Assembly (NCBI RefSeq): GCF_027579695.1
Contig: NC_083574.1
Span: forward strand, 59,981,059-60,045,058
From: Neoarius graeffei
Lineage: Eukaryota; Chordata; Actinopteri; Siluriformes; Ariidae
DNA: 64,000 bases
Direction: 5' to 3'
Numbering within the stretch: position 1 is the first letter of the stretch; the number at the start of each line of letters is the position of its first letter. This document shows, piece after piece, positions 38,366-49,865 of the stretch. The notes under the pieces are model-generated. The model did not search any database, was not told the DNA's origin, and worked only from the letters and a program-made list of their open reading frames with translations. The translations under genes were made by a program, and so were the position numbers.

Positions 38366-38680
38366 TAACTGATAAATATCATCATCTTTACATGTTTTAA
38401 ACTTTACTTAACTTTTACAGTCTTTGCATGTTTTAAACTTTACTTAACTTTTATTCCATTTTATTCTGTTGTTTTTTACTGAACTTTTACTTCATTTTAT
38501 TATTTTATTTCTACTATTGTTTAATTCTTATATTATTTTTTATTTTTCTCTCTTCTTCCCCCTTTATTTTATGTAATTTTATTTTCTATTGTTTACTGTT
38601 TTGCCTTTAACCCTGTAAAGCACATTGAACTGCCACTATGAAATGCGCTATATAAATAAACTTGCCTTGCCTTGCCTTGA

Positions 38681-39040
38681 GTCATAAGCAGTATGTTTAA
38701 TCAGTCACCTTATTAATAAAAAAGGTTCCGTATCTTCTGTTTTCTGAGCCGTAGCAGTCCCATGCACTGTTGATGCATGAACTGATGTGGCTGTTTTCTT
38801 GCAAAAAACTGAGCTAAGCAAACTATAACATAAACAATAGACTGACGGCACACATGAAGATTTAAAGACAGCACTGTGTTATCTTGATCGGCTCTAAGTT
38901 TCAGCATTTTGGTTGAAGTTTACGTATACCTGCCTTTGTGTTAGTTACAAGTTGGCTTTTTTTATGACTGAAGACTCTAAAGTTAGATTAGATTAACTCA
39001 GTATTGAATCGACTAAAAATAGCTGGTTGTGGCGTAGTTC
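38681..39040. other. Intergenic DNA
   Basis: AT-rich; no gene or repeat was recognised. Confidence 0.4.
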
Positions 39041-39540
39041 TGGACCCAGTTTTGGGCATCGGTTCCCTTCAGGCGTTGGTCTGCCGTGGGTGATGTCTGT
39101 GCTCCTTGCTGTGGACTACAGTGAGCTTGTTGCTCTTTTAACATCAGGGTTGTCCAGCGCTCTGTGCGGCGGTGCTTCTGTGCTTGGTGTGGCGTTCCGA
39201 GTGATGTTGCCCAGCAGTGCCGCGGTGGCTGTGCAGGTGGTTTGGGACATAACGACACTCTGTGTGGTGGTGCTTCTGTGCTTGCTTTGTGGATCCATGG
39301 CGCGGTGTTCCGAACGATCTTGCCCAGCGGCGTTGCAGTGGCTGTGCAGGCAGTATGGGATTTACCTTCATATGCCTTTTGGTGGGACTGTGGTAGCGAC
39401 GCCATTGGAATTATATCCTGACCCTCTTTTGGTGGACTTTTTTTCCCCCCTTCCTTCCTTAATTGTAAGGCAACCTTGGGTGTGAGAAAGGCGCTATATA
39501 AATTGAAATTATTATTATTATTATTATTATTATTTATACT
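39041..39540 (+). repeat. GC-rich repeat with two ~137-bp internal units and a LINE-type (ATT)n tail
   Basis: GGTGGTGCTTCTGTGCTTGC and GCGGTGCTTCTGTGCTTGGT, and TTGCCCAGCAG and TTGCCCAGCGG, mark two diverged tandem units (about 39168-39370). The end GGCGCTATATAAATTGAAAT followed by (ATT)n at about 39508-39533 resembles L2 tails, so this may be an L2-mobilised SINE-like element. Open frames on both strands are low-complexity artefacts. Confidence 0.55.
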
Positions 39541-40183
39541 GTGTCTAGTGAGTGAGAATTCTATGAGAGTGACAGTGATGCATTTGGGGGGAAGGGAGAG
39601 GAGGGACTGTGCATTTCTTTGTTTCTTGCAATAGGGCTACTTTCTGTGGATATACTGCCCCCTATTTTTTTTTTTTTTTGAGGGGGGGTGTTATGAATTC
39701 AGTCGTTGACTAATTCTCACACACAGCACCTTTAAATCTTATTTATTTCATGTAAATAAAAGAAATGTACAGAAAATATATTTTAATCAAAGTCTAAAGA
39801 GCATACTGATGTTGGTACATGTTCTTTGTTCTTTAGCTTCATACTTGGGTGTCTTTTTTTTGTAATTTTTTTTTTTATAATTAAAGTTTTAACTAATGTA
39901 GTTAGAATGTCTCTGTAGTAATTTCTGAGACAGTCTTATTTGAAGCTTTGATTATCTGAAAAGCTAACCGAAGCACTTTGAGAGCACATATGTAACATTT
40001 GTGTAATAGGGACCCTTGTGTGGTGTAAGCCTGAAGTTGTCACTTCCTGTGGTTTTTGTACCATGAGCATGAATCACAGTGCAGCAGGATGTGTGTATGC
40101 GTATTTCACCTGCACTTTGTAAGAGCTGCCATTGCTGGCCTCTTGTGCACCCTGTTCTTGCACACAGAGCAGATGAAAGTGTG
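39541..40183 (+). other. CARMIL2 upstream region and 5' UTR
   Basis: AT-rich to about 39960, then mixed sequence. The frame of CARMIL2 exon 1 stays open upstream to another ATG at 40079, so the 5' UTR boundary and start are not certain. No TATA, CpG island or other clear promoter motif was found. Confidence 0.4.
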
Positions 40184-40220
40184 ATGGCGTCTCCAACAGA
40201 GGTTCCCTTCTGCCTGAAAG
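40184..40220 (+). CDS. carmil2: CARMIL2 (RLTPR) coding exon 1
   Basis: CARMIL2 is a large leucine-rich-repeat scaffold that binds actin capping protein at the cell cortex; in mammals it is needed for CD28 co-stimulation. This exon encodes MASPTEVPFCLK and ends in phase 1 before GTATAC. It joins exactly to 40443 to give LKDGIIQLL, which aligns with human CARMIL2 LRGEITRFL. The ATG at 40184 was chosen because its position matches the human start (recalled as MAQTPDGIS). An upstream in-frame ATG at 40079 is possible but its peptide (MQQDVCMRIS) looks unlike CARMIL proteins. Confidence 0.7.
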
Positions 40221-40406
40221 GTATACAGCTTTACTGTTGCTTTCACAGTTGTTTTGTTGTAATTATTAAATATATTTTATCTAGACATAGTGATTGTGTG
40301 GCATCGATGTGGCATCAGTTCATCGACGCTGCGCCGGTGTGAGTTTATCTGCTGATTTTGTTGCTATTTTTTATTTAATTTGTAATTAAAGACTTTGGTT
40401 TTTGTT

Positions 40407-40410
<4 letters not shown>

Positions 40411-40439
<29 letters not shown>
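40411..40439 (+). repeat. (TG)14 microsatellite abutting the CARMIL2 exon 2 acceptor
   Basis: A pure TG run ends in TGTC-AG, so it replaces the usual polypyrimidine tract directly at the 3' splice site. Confidence 0.95.
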
Positions 40440-40442
40440 CAG

Positions 40443-40537
40443 ATGGCATTATTCAGCTGCTGAAACCTCAGAGGGTCCAGCTTATGAGGTTTGTGCACCT
40501 CAACCAGTTCAGGGATCGGTCAGATGGCAGAGTCCTT
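40443..40537 (+). CDS. carmil2: CARMIL2 coding exon 2 (N-terminal PH domain)
   Basis: It encodes DGIIQLLKPQRVQLMRFVHL and then NQFRDRSDGRVL, and ends in phase 0 before GTAAGT. The pattern fits the first strands of the non-canonical PH domain that opens all CARMIL proteins and binds membrane. A (TG)n tract forms the acceptor. The 95-nt length keeps the frame from exon 1 and into exon 3. Confidence 0.8.
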
Positions 40538-41221
40538 GTAAGTCTCCATTTAATGTTCAACAATATACTTATGTTGATGAGTTACGCACATTTTTGCAAT
40601 TTAAACTCAGTTAAATTGACAAGAGCAAGGCGATTAATACTTCTGATTACTTTGCATGAGTGTGATTTTGGTGTAATCTGAATCTATATATTCTATAAAC
40701 TGTTTTGTGCTAATATAGACTGGTTAGTGGTTAACAGGTGTTTTTGCTGTGTTTTTTTTTCTTTTTTTGTTCTTTATGCATTTAAAAGTTACTTATATAA
40801 GGCCTTACGTGCCTTTCATGGTGTATTTTTCTGTGTCTTTTTTGCTGCTCGGTACGCTAGCATGCTAATGTTAGCTGACTAGTGGCGAATTGTAATTGCT
40901 TCATGTTTCAAACCGAATTGGGTGGGTTATATAAACACTGAAGCTTTTATTCTCATAACATCTCTGTAAATCTAAAAGGATGTCACCCTGCAGCTTTTAC
41001 TATACACTTTCGCTTTTCACAGTTGGTCCCCAAGGGGCCTGTGATATTATTTATTATTATTTTGACACAGACCCTTGTATAATTATGCACCTCCTTGAAT
41101 TTTTCCTCTTTTCTCAAATAAAATTACAGCCTGGAAGTAAAAATGATTAATTGGGATTTTATGTCAGGAATCTACACAAAATAACTCATAATACTGAAGT
41201 ACGTAAACAGTTAGCACCCTA
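40538..41221. other. CARMIL2 intron 2, repeat-poor first part
   Basis: AT-rich sequence with no recognised gene or element until the Tc1 family E terminus. Confidence 0.4.
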
Positions 41222-41469
41222 CAGTGACATGAATGTCATCTTGGATATGAATGTTATGGCAATATTTGGGCTTTCAGTAATTTCTTTGAACTGTTCTTTT
41301 CTGTGGCAGAATGTACAGCATACAGCTTTAATTTAAAAAAAACACTCAAATTTGGTGCACAAGTTTTAATTTTCTTTGGGTTTTCTGAAATCAACACAGA
41401 ATCAAAATTATACATACAGGGTCAGAAATTTACATACACTCCCTTAGATGATTAATTCAAAGGTGCTGA

Positions 41470-41823
41470 AGAAGAAACCATTATTTATCACATGCTCACT
41501 TCAATTCATCCTCTGCATTTAACCCATCTGAAGCAGTGAACACACGTGCACACATGCGCACACACACCCAGAGCAGTAGGCAGCCACACTACAGCGCCCA
41601 GGGAGCAGTCAGGGGTTAAGTACCTTGCTCAAGGGCACTTCAGCCCAAGGCCGCCCCATGTTAAACTAACTGCATGTCTTTGGACTGTGGGGGAAACCAG
41701 ATCACCCGGAGGAAACCCACGATGACACAGGGAGAACATGCAAACTCCACACAGAAAGGCTCAAACCCAGAACCTTCTTGCTGTGAGGTGACAGTGCTAA
41801 CCACTACACCACTGTGCCACCCT
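41470..41823 (-). repeat. tRNA-derived SINE, tail type 2, inside Tc1 family E
   Basis: The minus-strand head GTGGTGTAGTGGTTAGCACT, the core CACAGTCCAAAGACATGCAG and the tail region around GATGAATTGAAGTGAGC match the copy at 3486-3880. Somewhat diverged. Confidence 0.8.
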
Positions 41824-41961
41824 CTGTCTCTTATCTTGCCACGGCCAAGGTCTCTTAACTTCCTATTAGTGATCATGATTGACTACAGCTGGTAGCTTCT
41901 CTGTGCCTTCATAAAAAGGGTTTGTTTACAGCACTCACTGAATTGACCAGCACACAGTAAG

Positions 41962-42840
41962 ATGGAAAAGTCCAATGAACTCAGTGCAGATCTGAGAAAA
42001 ACGATTGCAGATATGCACAACTCCGGAATATCTCTTGGAGCCATTTCTAAACAACTGCAAATTCCAAGATCAGTTCAAACAATTCTATGCAAGTTATTGT
42101 GAGATGACTTTGCCAAGCCACTTTGCTTCAAGAAAACCCAAACTGTCACCCTCAGCTGAAAGGAAGTTGGTTTGGATGGTCAGGAACAACCTTGGAACCA
42201 CCATGGCACAGCCCTGCCATGAACTGGAAGCTGATGGATCACTGTTTACAGTTCAGATCACCATGGACTAAGAGGCTGCTATCCAAGAAATAACCCCCTG
42301 CTCCAAAACTGACACCTTAAAACTTAACTAAAGTTTGAAGCTGACCACACGGACAAAGAAAAAAAGCCTTCTGGAGGATAGCTATATGGTCAGATGTGAC
42401 AAAGATTGAGTTGTTTGGCCACAACAACCACCATGTACAGAGGGACACTGTACCAGCTGGTGGTGGTGGTAGGATCATCATGCTCTGGGGCTGTTTTGCT
42501 GCCAGTGGAACTGGTTCATTGCACAGAGTGGATGGAATAATGAAGAAGGAGGACGACCTCAAAATTCTTCAGCATAAACCATCAGAAACTTGAGCATGAC
42601 TTGGGAGTTAAAACAGGACAATGAACCCAAGCACGCATCAGAGCTGGTTGTGGAGGATAAAGCAGGCTAACATTAAGCTTAAAACAAGTCCTGATTTCAA
42701 CCCTATTGAAAATATATGGACCGTGCTTATAAGTTGAGTCCATGCCAAGAAAAAAAAAACTGAATCGAACTCTACCAATTCTACCATGACAAGTCATGAA
42801 ATATCCAACCAGAATTCTGCCAGAAGCTTGTTCATGGTAA
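41962..42840 (+). pseudogene. Degenerate Tc1 family E transposase
   Basis: It starts MEKSNELSADLRKTIADMHN, then SGISLGAISKQLQIPRSSVQ (helix-turn-helix), followed by a stop. Later fragments include TKIELFGHNNHHVQ and GGGRIIMLWGCFAASGTGS of the catalytic domain, and QDNEPKH-like and FNPIENIW-like phrases near 42620-42720. Several stops and frameshifts; dead. Confidence 0.75.
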
Positions 42841-43229
42841 ACAAAAATGTTTGTTCAAAGTGAATCTTGCAAAGAGACATTTTACCCAAATATTAGGTAT
42901 GCTGTATGTATATTTTTAACCCTGTATGTATAATTTTGACCTTGTGTTGATTTCAGTAAACCCAAAGAAAATTAAAACTTGTGCACCAATGTGTTGTCTA
43001 GTGTTTTTTTTTAATTAAAGACGTATGCCATACATTGTGCCACAGAAAAAGAAGAGGTCAAACAAATTACTGAAAGCCCAAATATTGACAATGACATTCA
43101 TACCCAAGATGACATTCATATCACTGTATGTAAACTTCTGACCACAACTGTACATATGAATTAGGGTTTGGTTATTTTAAAAAGAAAATCAAAAAATTTG
43201 AACATTCTGCAGCGCATCATTCAATACAT

Positions 43230-44660
43230 TATTTAAAAAGGACAAAAAATGGCACAACCAAGGTCTTGCCTATAGGAAGGTGTTCACCAAATGTTAATGA
43301 TTGAGCAAGGAAGGTATTAGCCAAAGAAGCCAAGAGTAACTCTGAAAGAGCTGGAGAGATTCACAGCTCAGATGAGAGAAACTGTTCACTGGACATCTAC
43401 AGCCTGAACAACGCTCCAAAGCTGGGTTATATGGAAGAGCAGTGAGAAGAAAGTCTCATCTCATTATCTGTAGCCGCTTTATCCTGTTCTACAGGGTCGC
43501 AGGCAAGCTGGAGCCTATCCCAGCTGACTACGGGCGAAAGGCGGGGTACACCCTGGACAAGTCGCCAGGTCATCACAGGGCTGACACATACCGTAGACAC
43601 AGACAACCATTCACACTCACATTCACACCTACGCTCAATTTAGAGTCACCAGTTAACCTAACCTGCATGTCTTTGGACTGTGGGGGAAACCGGAGCACAT
43701 GGAGGAAACCCACGCGGACACGGGGAGAACATGCAAACTCCACACAGAAAGGCCCTCGCCGGCCACGGGGCTCGAACCCAGACCTTCTTGCTGTGAGGCG
43801 ACAGCGCTAACCACTACACCACCGTGCCGCCCCTGAGAAGAAAGTAATAATTTAAAAATAAAAAATAAAAAAGCCATATGATATCCTGTTTTGGAATTGA
43901 CCATGTAGAAATGATCTGGTCTGAGGAGACCGGCATTGAATTTTTTGGCCTTCAGACAAAGGGTTACATTTCCCAGAAACTTAAAGCCACCTTGTAAATA
44001 CCATCTCCTCAGTGAAGTATGGTGGTGGTGGTAGCATCATGTTGTCATGGCTGTAGACAGACTTGTTTCAGTGGAGTGGCTAGGTTAGACCTGATGACCC
44101 GATGGTAACCTGCTTGGGACAAAATACTAAGCCGCGTTCATAAAAAAATGACATAATGTGGCTACCCAATGACGTAAAATAGAAATAATGATATAAAATA
44201 GAAATCCCCCACAAAGCTTGTTTGAAAAAATAGGGTGCCCAAGACTCCCATACAGCACTGCATGTTCATTCAAAAATGATTTTATCAGTGATTACAATCC
44301 TTTTATTACTGAAGCTAATTATATAGCTTGAGTAGGCTCTCCAGCAGATGTAAAATGGACAAACCTAAGGAAAATTTCTTTGTGATCAAAATAAGCTCGA
44401 AAATAGTTATGAATTCAATATCTTTAGCTATCAGTAGCTAATAATGGCTAATAGGAGCGAATAATTGTCTTCCCCATAGCGATACCAAGTGCATGCTGTG
44501 GAGATAATTTTCATCAGCAGTGGCTGGGAATGTAGACAGGGTTGAGGATGGAGCCAAATACATGGGGCAATCCTTGAAGAAAACCTCTTCCAGTCTGTCC
44601 TGAATGACAGTCTGTTGCAAGACTTGAGAATAGCTGAACAGTCATGTTTAGTCAGGCACA
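43230..44660 (+). mobile_element. Heavily decayed Tc1-like relic interrupted by a SINE
   Basis: Phrases such as AAGAGTAACTCTGAAAGAGC, GGTCTGAGGAGACC, GGTGGTGGTGGTAGCATCAT and GATGGAGCCAAATACATGGG follow the order of a Tc1 transposase gene but with many breaks. Unrelated sequence lies at about 44100-44450. The boundaries are uncertain. Confidence 0.6.
43455..43833 (-). repeat. tRNA-derived SINE, tail type 1
   Basis: It is flanked by a perfect 12-bp duplication TGAGAAGAAAGT (43443-43454, 43834-43845). Full length, with head, core and GAGATGAG tail. Confidence 0.92.
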
Positions 44661-44827
44661 GGCGTACCAAATGCTGTTTCTTTTTCAGGCGAGAGTGATA
44701 CACCCTATTATGAGTGATACACCCTATTTTGTACCATCTGTGTGAACAAACACCCTCCTGCTTTTGTTGAGCTGAAGTTGCTTTATTCCACCAGAAGATG
44801 GAGCTCTGTTCTCTCTCTCTCTTTCAG

Positions 44828-44878
44828 GTAATGACACAATGGAGAGCTACTGTATTTCACAACAAGCAGCCAGTGAAG
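44828..44878 (+). CDS. carmil2: CARMIL2 coding exon 3 (PH domain)
   Basis: It encodes VMTQWRATVFHNKQPVK (17 codons, phase 0 on both sides) between a CTCTCTCTCTTTCAG acceptor and a GTGAGT donor. It aligns with human [20 protein letters not shown]: the WRA core and hydrophobic strand are conserved. The flanking exons fit the same PH-domain strand order. It is too short to be found as an open frame, and was recognised by homology and splice sites. Confidence 0.82.
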
Positions 44879-45262
44879 GTGAGTGAAACAGAACAATCCT
44901 GACAAAAGCAGGGTTTATTGGCTAAGAGAAAGCACCCCCAGGTGTGAATATGAGTGTGTTGTGACTCTGATCGGGATAAAGCAGTTTGTGTGAATGTGAG
45001 TGTGCGAGTGAGTTGACTTTGTATTTTAAATTAATTATTTTTAGGCCTGGCGACATATTTTCTTGATAAAACCTACATAGGTATAAACATGAAACTAGGT
45101 ATACTCATGAACTCCGGCAGGTTCTCCGACTTGCTTAGCCCAACCCACAGCCAATTTCATGATAAAATCTGCAGAATTTGGAGGCCACGTCAACACCCTG
45201 AACTCTTTATCATGTTCCTCAAACCAAACCATTCCTGAACAATTTTTGCAGTGTAGCAGGAC

Positions 45263-46482
45263 CAGAGATGGACAAAGGACCCAACTTCATTGCTTAAGTC
45301 AAAGTACAGATCCCACTGGTCAAATGTTACTCCAATACAAGTGAAAGTTGTCCAGTCAAATTGACGTACTTGCTTTGAAAAATACTTAAATATTAAAAGT
45401 ACATTTTCTGCCAACGCATTGTTGTATTATTGACACAACGCTTATAATACCTCATGCCTCTGAAGCAACTGACTGGATTATTTTGCGAATTCACAAAATG
45501 ACCACATGCTGTGCCATCATGGTGGTTTAATGTTAAGCTAGCTAGTCAGTGAAACTCCACCTGACATGCTAGCAAACTCTTTTCAAACTCGAAATCATAT
45601 TGGGTATCTAACGTTACTAGAAAAGAAAGATTTCTACATTCTGTTTATTTGGCGGGATTATGCTAAAACATTTCTGAAAGGACTTCAGATAAGTTAACGT
45701 TATTCGTGTTAGCGTAACTCCATTTTTACATGCTAACTAACAATGTCCAAGTTAACTAGCTATGTGTTAACCTTAGCCGTGGACAAGGCTACGGCAACTT
45801 GGCGGGTAAATCCATAGAAAGTCATTTGACTAACCAGACTGCATAGCTATTGCAACGTTATCGCCAACTCTAAAAGCACAGACAACTTCATTACAAGCTT
45901 TCTCTTGGAATAAAACGTTGATATCCCTCAATATGCTTCTGCAGGTTGGATGGCGAGTTTTTGTAGGCCGTGATGTGGTTCGTTTTCGGCAAACAAAGCA
46001 AACATTTAAAATGAAATGAATCTTTAATCCTTTCAGAAAACTGAAACATGGGTTCATAGGCCATGAGTGCATGCATTATTCCCCAGAAGAACCGCCTCCT
46101 TCCATTCGGCCATCAACTGATTGTGTTCAAATAATGCTGCTGAGAAATCATTGAACTTGATTTTATACAGTCTGTGGACGTGATGTGACCCTAGTGATTA
46201 CTGATAGGCTGTTTCAGTGTCACTGGCGGGGGGAACGACCCAACCATGTTTTAAAAAAGAAAAGAAATAAATATCCACTTTCAAAGCGGCTTCATAGTAA
46301 TGAGTAGCAAGGACCTTGACAGAAATGTAATGGAGTAAAAAGTACCATATTCGTCTTTCAAATGTAGTGAAGTTAAAGTCATAAGTTTCCAAAAAAAATA
46401 TACTCAAGTAAAGTACAGATACTCAAAAAGTGTACTTAAGTACAGTCCTCAAGTAAATGTACTTCATTACTGTCCACCCCTG
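45263..46482 (-). mobile_element. Tol2-like hAT relic
   Basis: The ends CAGAGATGGACAAAGG and (complement) CAGGGGTGGACAGTAATGAA, with TACTTGAG and TACTTAAGTACA subterminal repeats, are of the Tol2 hAT group. No clean 8-bp duplication is visible, so the flanks are probably eroded by a small deletion in the host Tc1. 1220 bp: internally deleted. Confidence 0.75.
45891..46076 (-). pseudogene. hAT transposase N-terminal BED-finger remnant
   Basis: The frame reads FHFKCLLCLPKTNHITAYKN then SPSNLQKHIEGYQ. The C-x2-C and following His pattern, with SPSNLQKH, is the BED-type zinc finger at the start of Tol2-like transposases. The catalytic RNase-H-like domain is absent. It lies on the minus strand, in the expected place near one end of the element. 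Confidence 0.65.
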
Positions 46483-46793
46483 CCACTATTAGGAAATACT
46501 GTTGCCATGAAGGTGTGCACTTGGTCTGCAACAATGTTTAGGTAGGTGGTACATGTCAAAGTAACATCCACACGAGTGTCAGGACCCAAAGTTTCCCAGC
46601 AGAACATTACCCAGGGCATCACACTGCCTCTGTCAGCTTGTCTTCTTCCCATAGTGTATCCTGGAGCCATTTTTTCCCCAGCTAAGTGATCGCATGCACC
46701 CAGCCATTCACCCAGTAAATGAAAATGTGATTCATCAGACCAGGCTGCCTTCTTCCATTGCTCCATGAGCCAATTCTCATACTCATGTGCCAA
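46483..46793 (-). pseudogene. Tc1-type family F transposase fragment
   Basis: The minus-strand frame gives NWLMEQWKKAAWSDESHFHL (first catalytic Asp in WSDESHF), RGSVMPWVMFCWETLGP, and VTLTCTTYLNIVADQVHTFM up to FMATVFPN, where the hAT element cuts it. The second Asp and the Glu regions are lost or lie beyond. Not expressible. Confidence 0.75.
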
Positions 46794-47002
46794 TAATAGG
46801 TGCTTTCAGTAGCAGACAGAGGTCAGCATGGGCACTCTGACTGGTCTGCAGCTACGCAGCCTCATACACAGCAAGCTGCGACGCACTGTGTGTTCTGACA
46901 CCTTTCTACATAACCAGCATTAACTTTTTCAGCAATTTGTACTACAGGAGCTTTTCTGTAGGATTAGAGCAGATAGCAGTAGCCTTCGCTCCCCACACTT
47001 AT

Positions 47003-49166
47003 GGGTAAATCCACCTCAGATCACCAGATTTCAGAAAATGTTCCTGACTGACCATCTCTGATTTGCTTCATACTTTCACAAACTAATGTTATTATTCCCA
47101 GTAAACACCATACAAAATTTCAGACTTATATCTTTATTAGTTTTTGAGATATTGGGGCTTTAAAAATGGGGCATGACTGATTTTACTGTAAAACCAAATG
47201 GTACAGAAAAAGATGTACCATTTTTTCAATAAGTCATTACTTTTGAACTATTCATGCTATATGCATTACATTTTCAGAAGTTGTTCTTCGGTACTAGATG
47301 TCTTTAACTACTATAAAAGAAGATCCATAGCTCCATATTTGTCAGTTTATAGCTTGCTGAAAACTGTAAAAAAAAATCGGTTGTGCTTTGGCACAATTTT
47401 GGCCCTCTGTATTTCCACATTGAAGCACATCAGATCTTTCAATTTTTGGTATTTATTTCTCATGTTATAGTACTATTTTGGTGACTAAGTATTTTTGTAA
47501 AAGAAATGAAATTTTCTGATTTATGAGGCATTAAAAATGGAAAAAAAATTTCATGCCTATATTTAAATTGCATATTGCTCATGTATGATGGCAAGGTCTA
47601 CCATAAAAAGGATTAAACTACTGGAAAGAGCATGTCTTCATTAATATATTCACAAAATATGAAGTTGATATCTTGAACCATACTATATTTGTTAAGGTAT
47701 CAAATACTCCATTAACCACAAACAGAAATGTAAAATACAGAGCCACTGTACTTAAAATACAATCACAAAATTGTATCAGAAAACTAATACACTAATATTT
47801 CATGTCTAAATATTCAGCTTATCTTTATTCTACAAGTTTTACCACACCCAGTTCTACAATTTAAACAAACTACAGTGTTAGTAGAAGCAAAACTTCAAAC
47901 ATTAGCCACTGTATCTAGATAGCAAGTAAAAGCACACAGCTATGTGCTTCTGAAGGATGCTAATAATAGCCTAATATTAAATATCTATATGAATTTGTCA
48001 GTTTCCAGGTTTTATGTATTACTTGGAGCATATATCATATGCCTTGAAACGACATTTCCGTCTGTAGCAAAACATGGCTGTATTTGATACCTTAATAAAT
48101 ATAGTTTGGTTCAAGATACCAAGTTCATATTTTGTGAATATATTAATGAAGACATGCTCTTTCCAATGGTATAATCCTTTATATGGTAGACCTTGTCAAA
48201 CATGAGCAATACGCATTTGAAACATAGGCATGGAATTATGTTTTTTTTTCCATTTTCAATGCCTCATAAATCAGAAAATTTTATTTATTTAAAAAAAACA
48301 CTTAGTCACCAAAATAGTACTACAACATCTCATCTCATCTCATTATCTGTAGCCGCTTTATCCTTCTACAGGGTCGCAGGCAAGCTGGAGCCTATTCCAG
48401 CTGACTACGGGCGAAAGGCGGGGTACACCCTGGACAAGTCGCCAGGTCATCACAGGGCTGACACATAGACACAGACAACCATTCACACTCACATTCACAC
48501 CTACGGTCAATTTAGAGTCACCAGTTAACCTAATCTGCATGTCTTTGGACTGTGGGGGAAACCGGAGCACATGGAGGAAACCCACACGGACACGGGGAGA
48601 ACATGCAAACTCCACACAGAAAGGCCCTTGCCGGCCACAGGGCTCGAACCCGGACCTTCTTGCTGTGAGGCGACAGCGCTAACCACTACACCACCGTGCC
48701 GCCCATAGTACTACAACATGAGAAATAAATACCAAAATTTGAAAGATCTGATGTGCTTCAATGTGGAAATACAGAGGGCCAAAATTGCTCCAAAGCACAA
48801 ACGAATTAATTTTTTTTTTACAGTTTTCAGCAAGCTATAAACTGACATATGCAACTGTTGATCTTCTTTTATAGTAGTTAAAGACATCTCGTACCTAAGA
48901 ACAACTGAAAATTTCATGCATCTAGCATGAATAGTTCAAAAGTAAAGACTTAATGAACTTAGCATCTTTTTCTGTACCACTCGTTTTTACAGTAAAATCA
49001 GCCATGTCCTGTTTGTAAAGCCCCAATATCTCAAAAAGTAATAAAGATATATGGCTAAAATTTTGTATGGTGTTTACTGGGAATAATAACATTAGTTTGT
49101 GAAAGCATGAAACAAATCGGAGTTGGTCAGTCGGGAGGCCGCCGGTGATTTCATCTGGACTGACCC
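47003..49166. mobile_element. Long-inverted-repeat element LIR1 (non-autonomous), 4-bp target duplication
   Basis: Arms at about 47003-47711 and 48079-49166 are reverse complements. For example, TTCATTAATATATTCACAAA pairs with TTTGTGAATATATTAATGAA, and AAGCACATCAGATCTTTC with GAAAGATCTGATGTGCTT. Tips: GGGTAAATCCACCTCAGATC, and GGGTCAGTCCAGATGAAATC as the complement. It is flanked by TTAT on both sides (46999-47002, 49167-49170), inside the Tc1 F host. A SINE lies in the right arm. The centre has no coding frame. It is related in layout and motifs to LIR2. Confidence 0.8.
48329..48704 (-). repeat. tRNA-derived SINE, tail type 1, in the right arm of LIR1
   Basis: It is flanked by a perfect 15-bp duplication ATAGTACTACAACAT (48314-48328, 48705-48719). 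Younger than LIR1. Confidence 0.93.
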
Positions 49167-49865
49167 TTATCAGTGAGCCTTGGGCACCCATGACCCTGTC
49201 TCTGGTTCACCGGTTGTCCTTCCTTGGACCACTTTTGGTCAATACTAACCACTGCATACTGGGAACACCCTACAAGATGTGCCATTTTGGAGCTACAATC
49301 ATCTAGCCATCGTAAGTTGGCCCTGGTTCAAGTTGCTCAGATCCTTATGCTTGCCCATTTTTCCTACTTCCAACATGTCATCTTTAAGAACTGTTTACTT
49401 CCTGCCTAATATAACCCACCCCTTGACAGGTGCCACTATAACAAAATAATCAGTGTTATTTTTTTCACCTGTCAGTGGTTTTAATGCTCTGGCTGATCGG
49501 TGTAGGTGAAATAGAAAGACTTGAAACATTCATACAAGAACAAGAGACATTTGAAACAATCTTTGCTTCATAAATTTTATTTACAAGAACTCTATGCAAT
49601 AGTGTATATTTGTAAATGAGGTTTATAATGTAAATAAAATTCACTTTAGTGTTACAAAGTCCTCTGTAACCTCATCATAAGGCAATAACAGATAATATAA
49701 AACTATTAGCCAACAGCTGAAAGGCAGACCAAAAAAAAAAAAAGTGTCTACATAATGTACAAATATGCTTACACTGACCTTCATGTAATAATATGCTCTT
49801 CTGTTTTATATTTGAATTTGGTCCAAGTATTTTTAAACATTTTGCATGAGAAAACACATTTCTTG

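Larger units (their letters stand above)
33850..38680 (+). mobile_element. L2-like LINE, internally deleted and carrying a Tc1 insertion
   Basis: The 3' end is typical of L2: a C-terminal peptide block, then AAATGCGCTATATAAATAAA and a (CTTGC)n tail ending at 38680. The 5' boundary is approximate. The order is an N-terminal leader region, endonuclease, reverse transcriptase up to GVPQGSILGPLL, then a junction to the C-terminus. Confidence 0.85.
41222..43150 (+). mobile_element. Tc1-like transposon family E, with a SINE insertion
   Basis: The right end carries ATGTAAACTTCTGACCACAA followed by CTGTA. The left copy of the inner repeat starts at 41222 (CAGTGACATGAATGTCATCT), and its reverse complement lies near 43090-43136. 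The outermost ~25 bp of the left end are not recognisable. A 0.35-kb SINE is inserted at about 41470-41823. A solo end of the same family lies at 32778-32953. Confidence 0.82.
45080..49502 (-). mobile_element. Tc1-like relic family F hosting an hAT and a long-inverted-repeat element
   Basis: The right end GTTTTAATGCTCTGGCTGAT then CGGTG-TA is a known fish Tc1-type terminus. Parts of the same element lie at 45184-45262, 46483-46998 and 49171-49502, in the collinear order expected once the two inner insertions are removed. The left terminus is not found; the boundary is approximate. Confidence 0.7.

Noticed and set aside
40079-40183. Upstream ATG as the CARMIL2 start
   Set aside because: It is in frame, but the peptide it adds does not resemble CARMIL N-termini, and 40184 lines up with the recalled human start. 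Kept only as an alternative.
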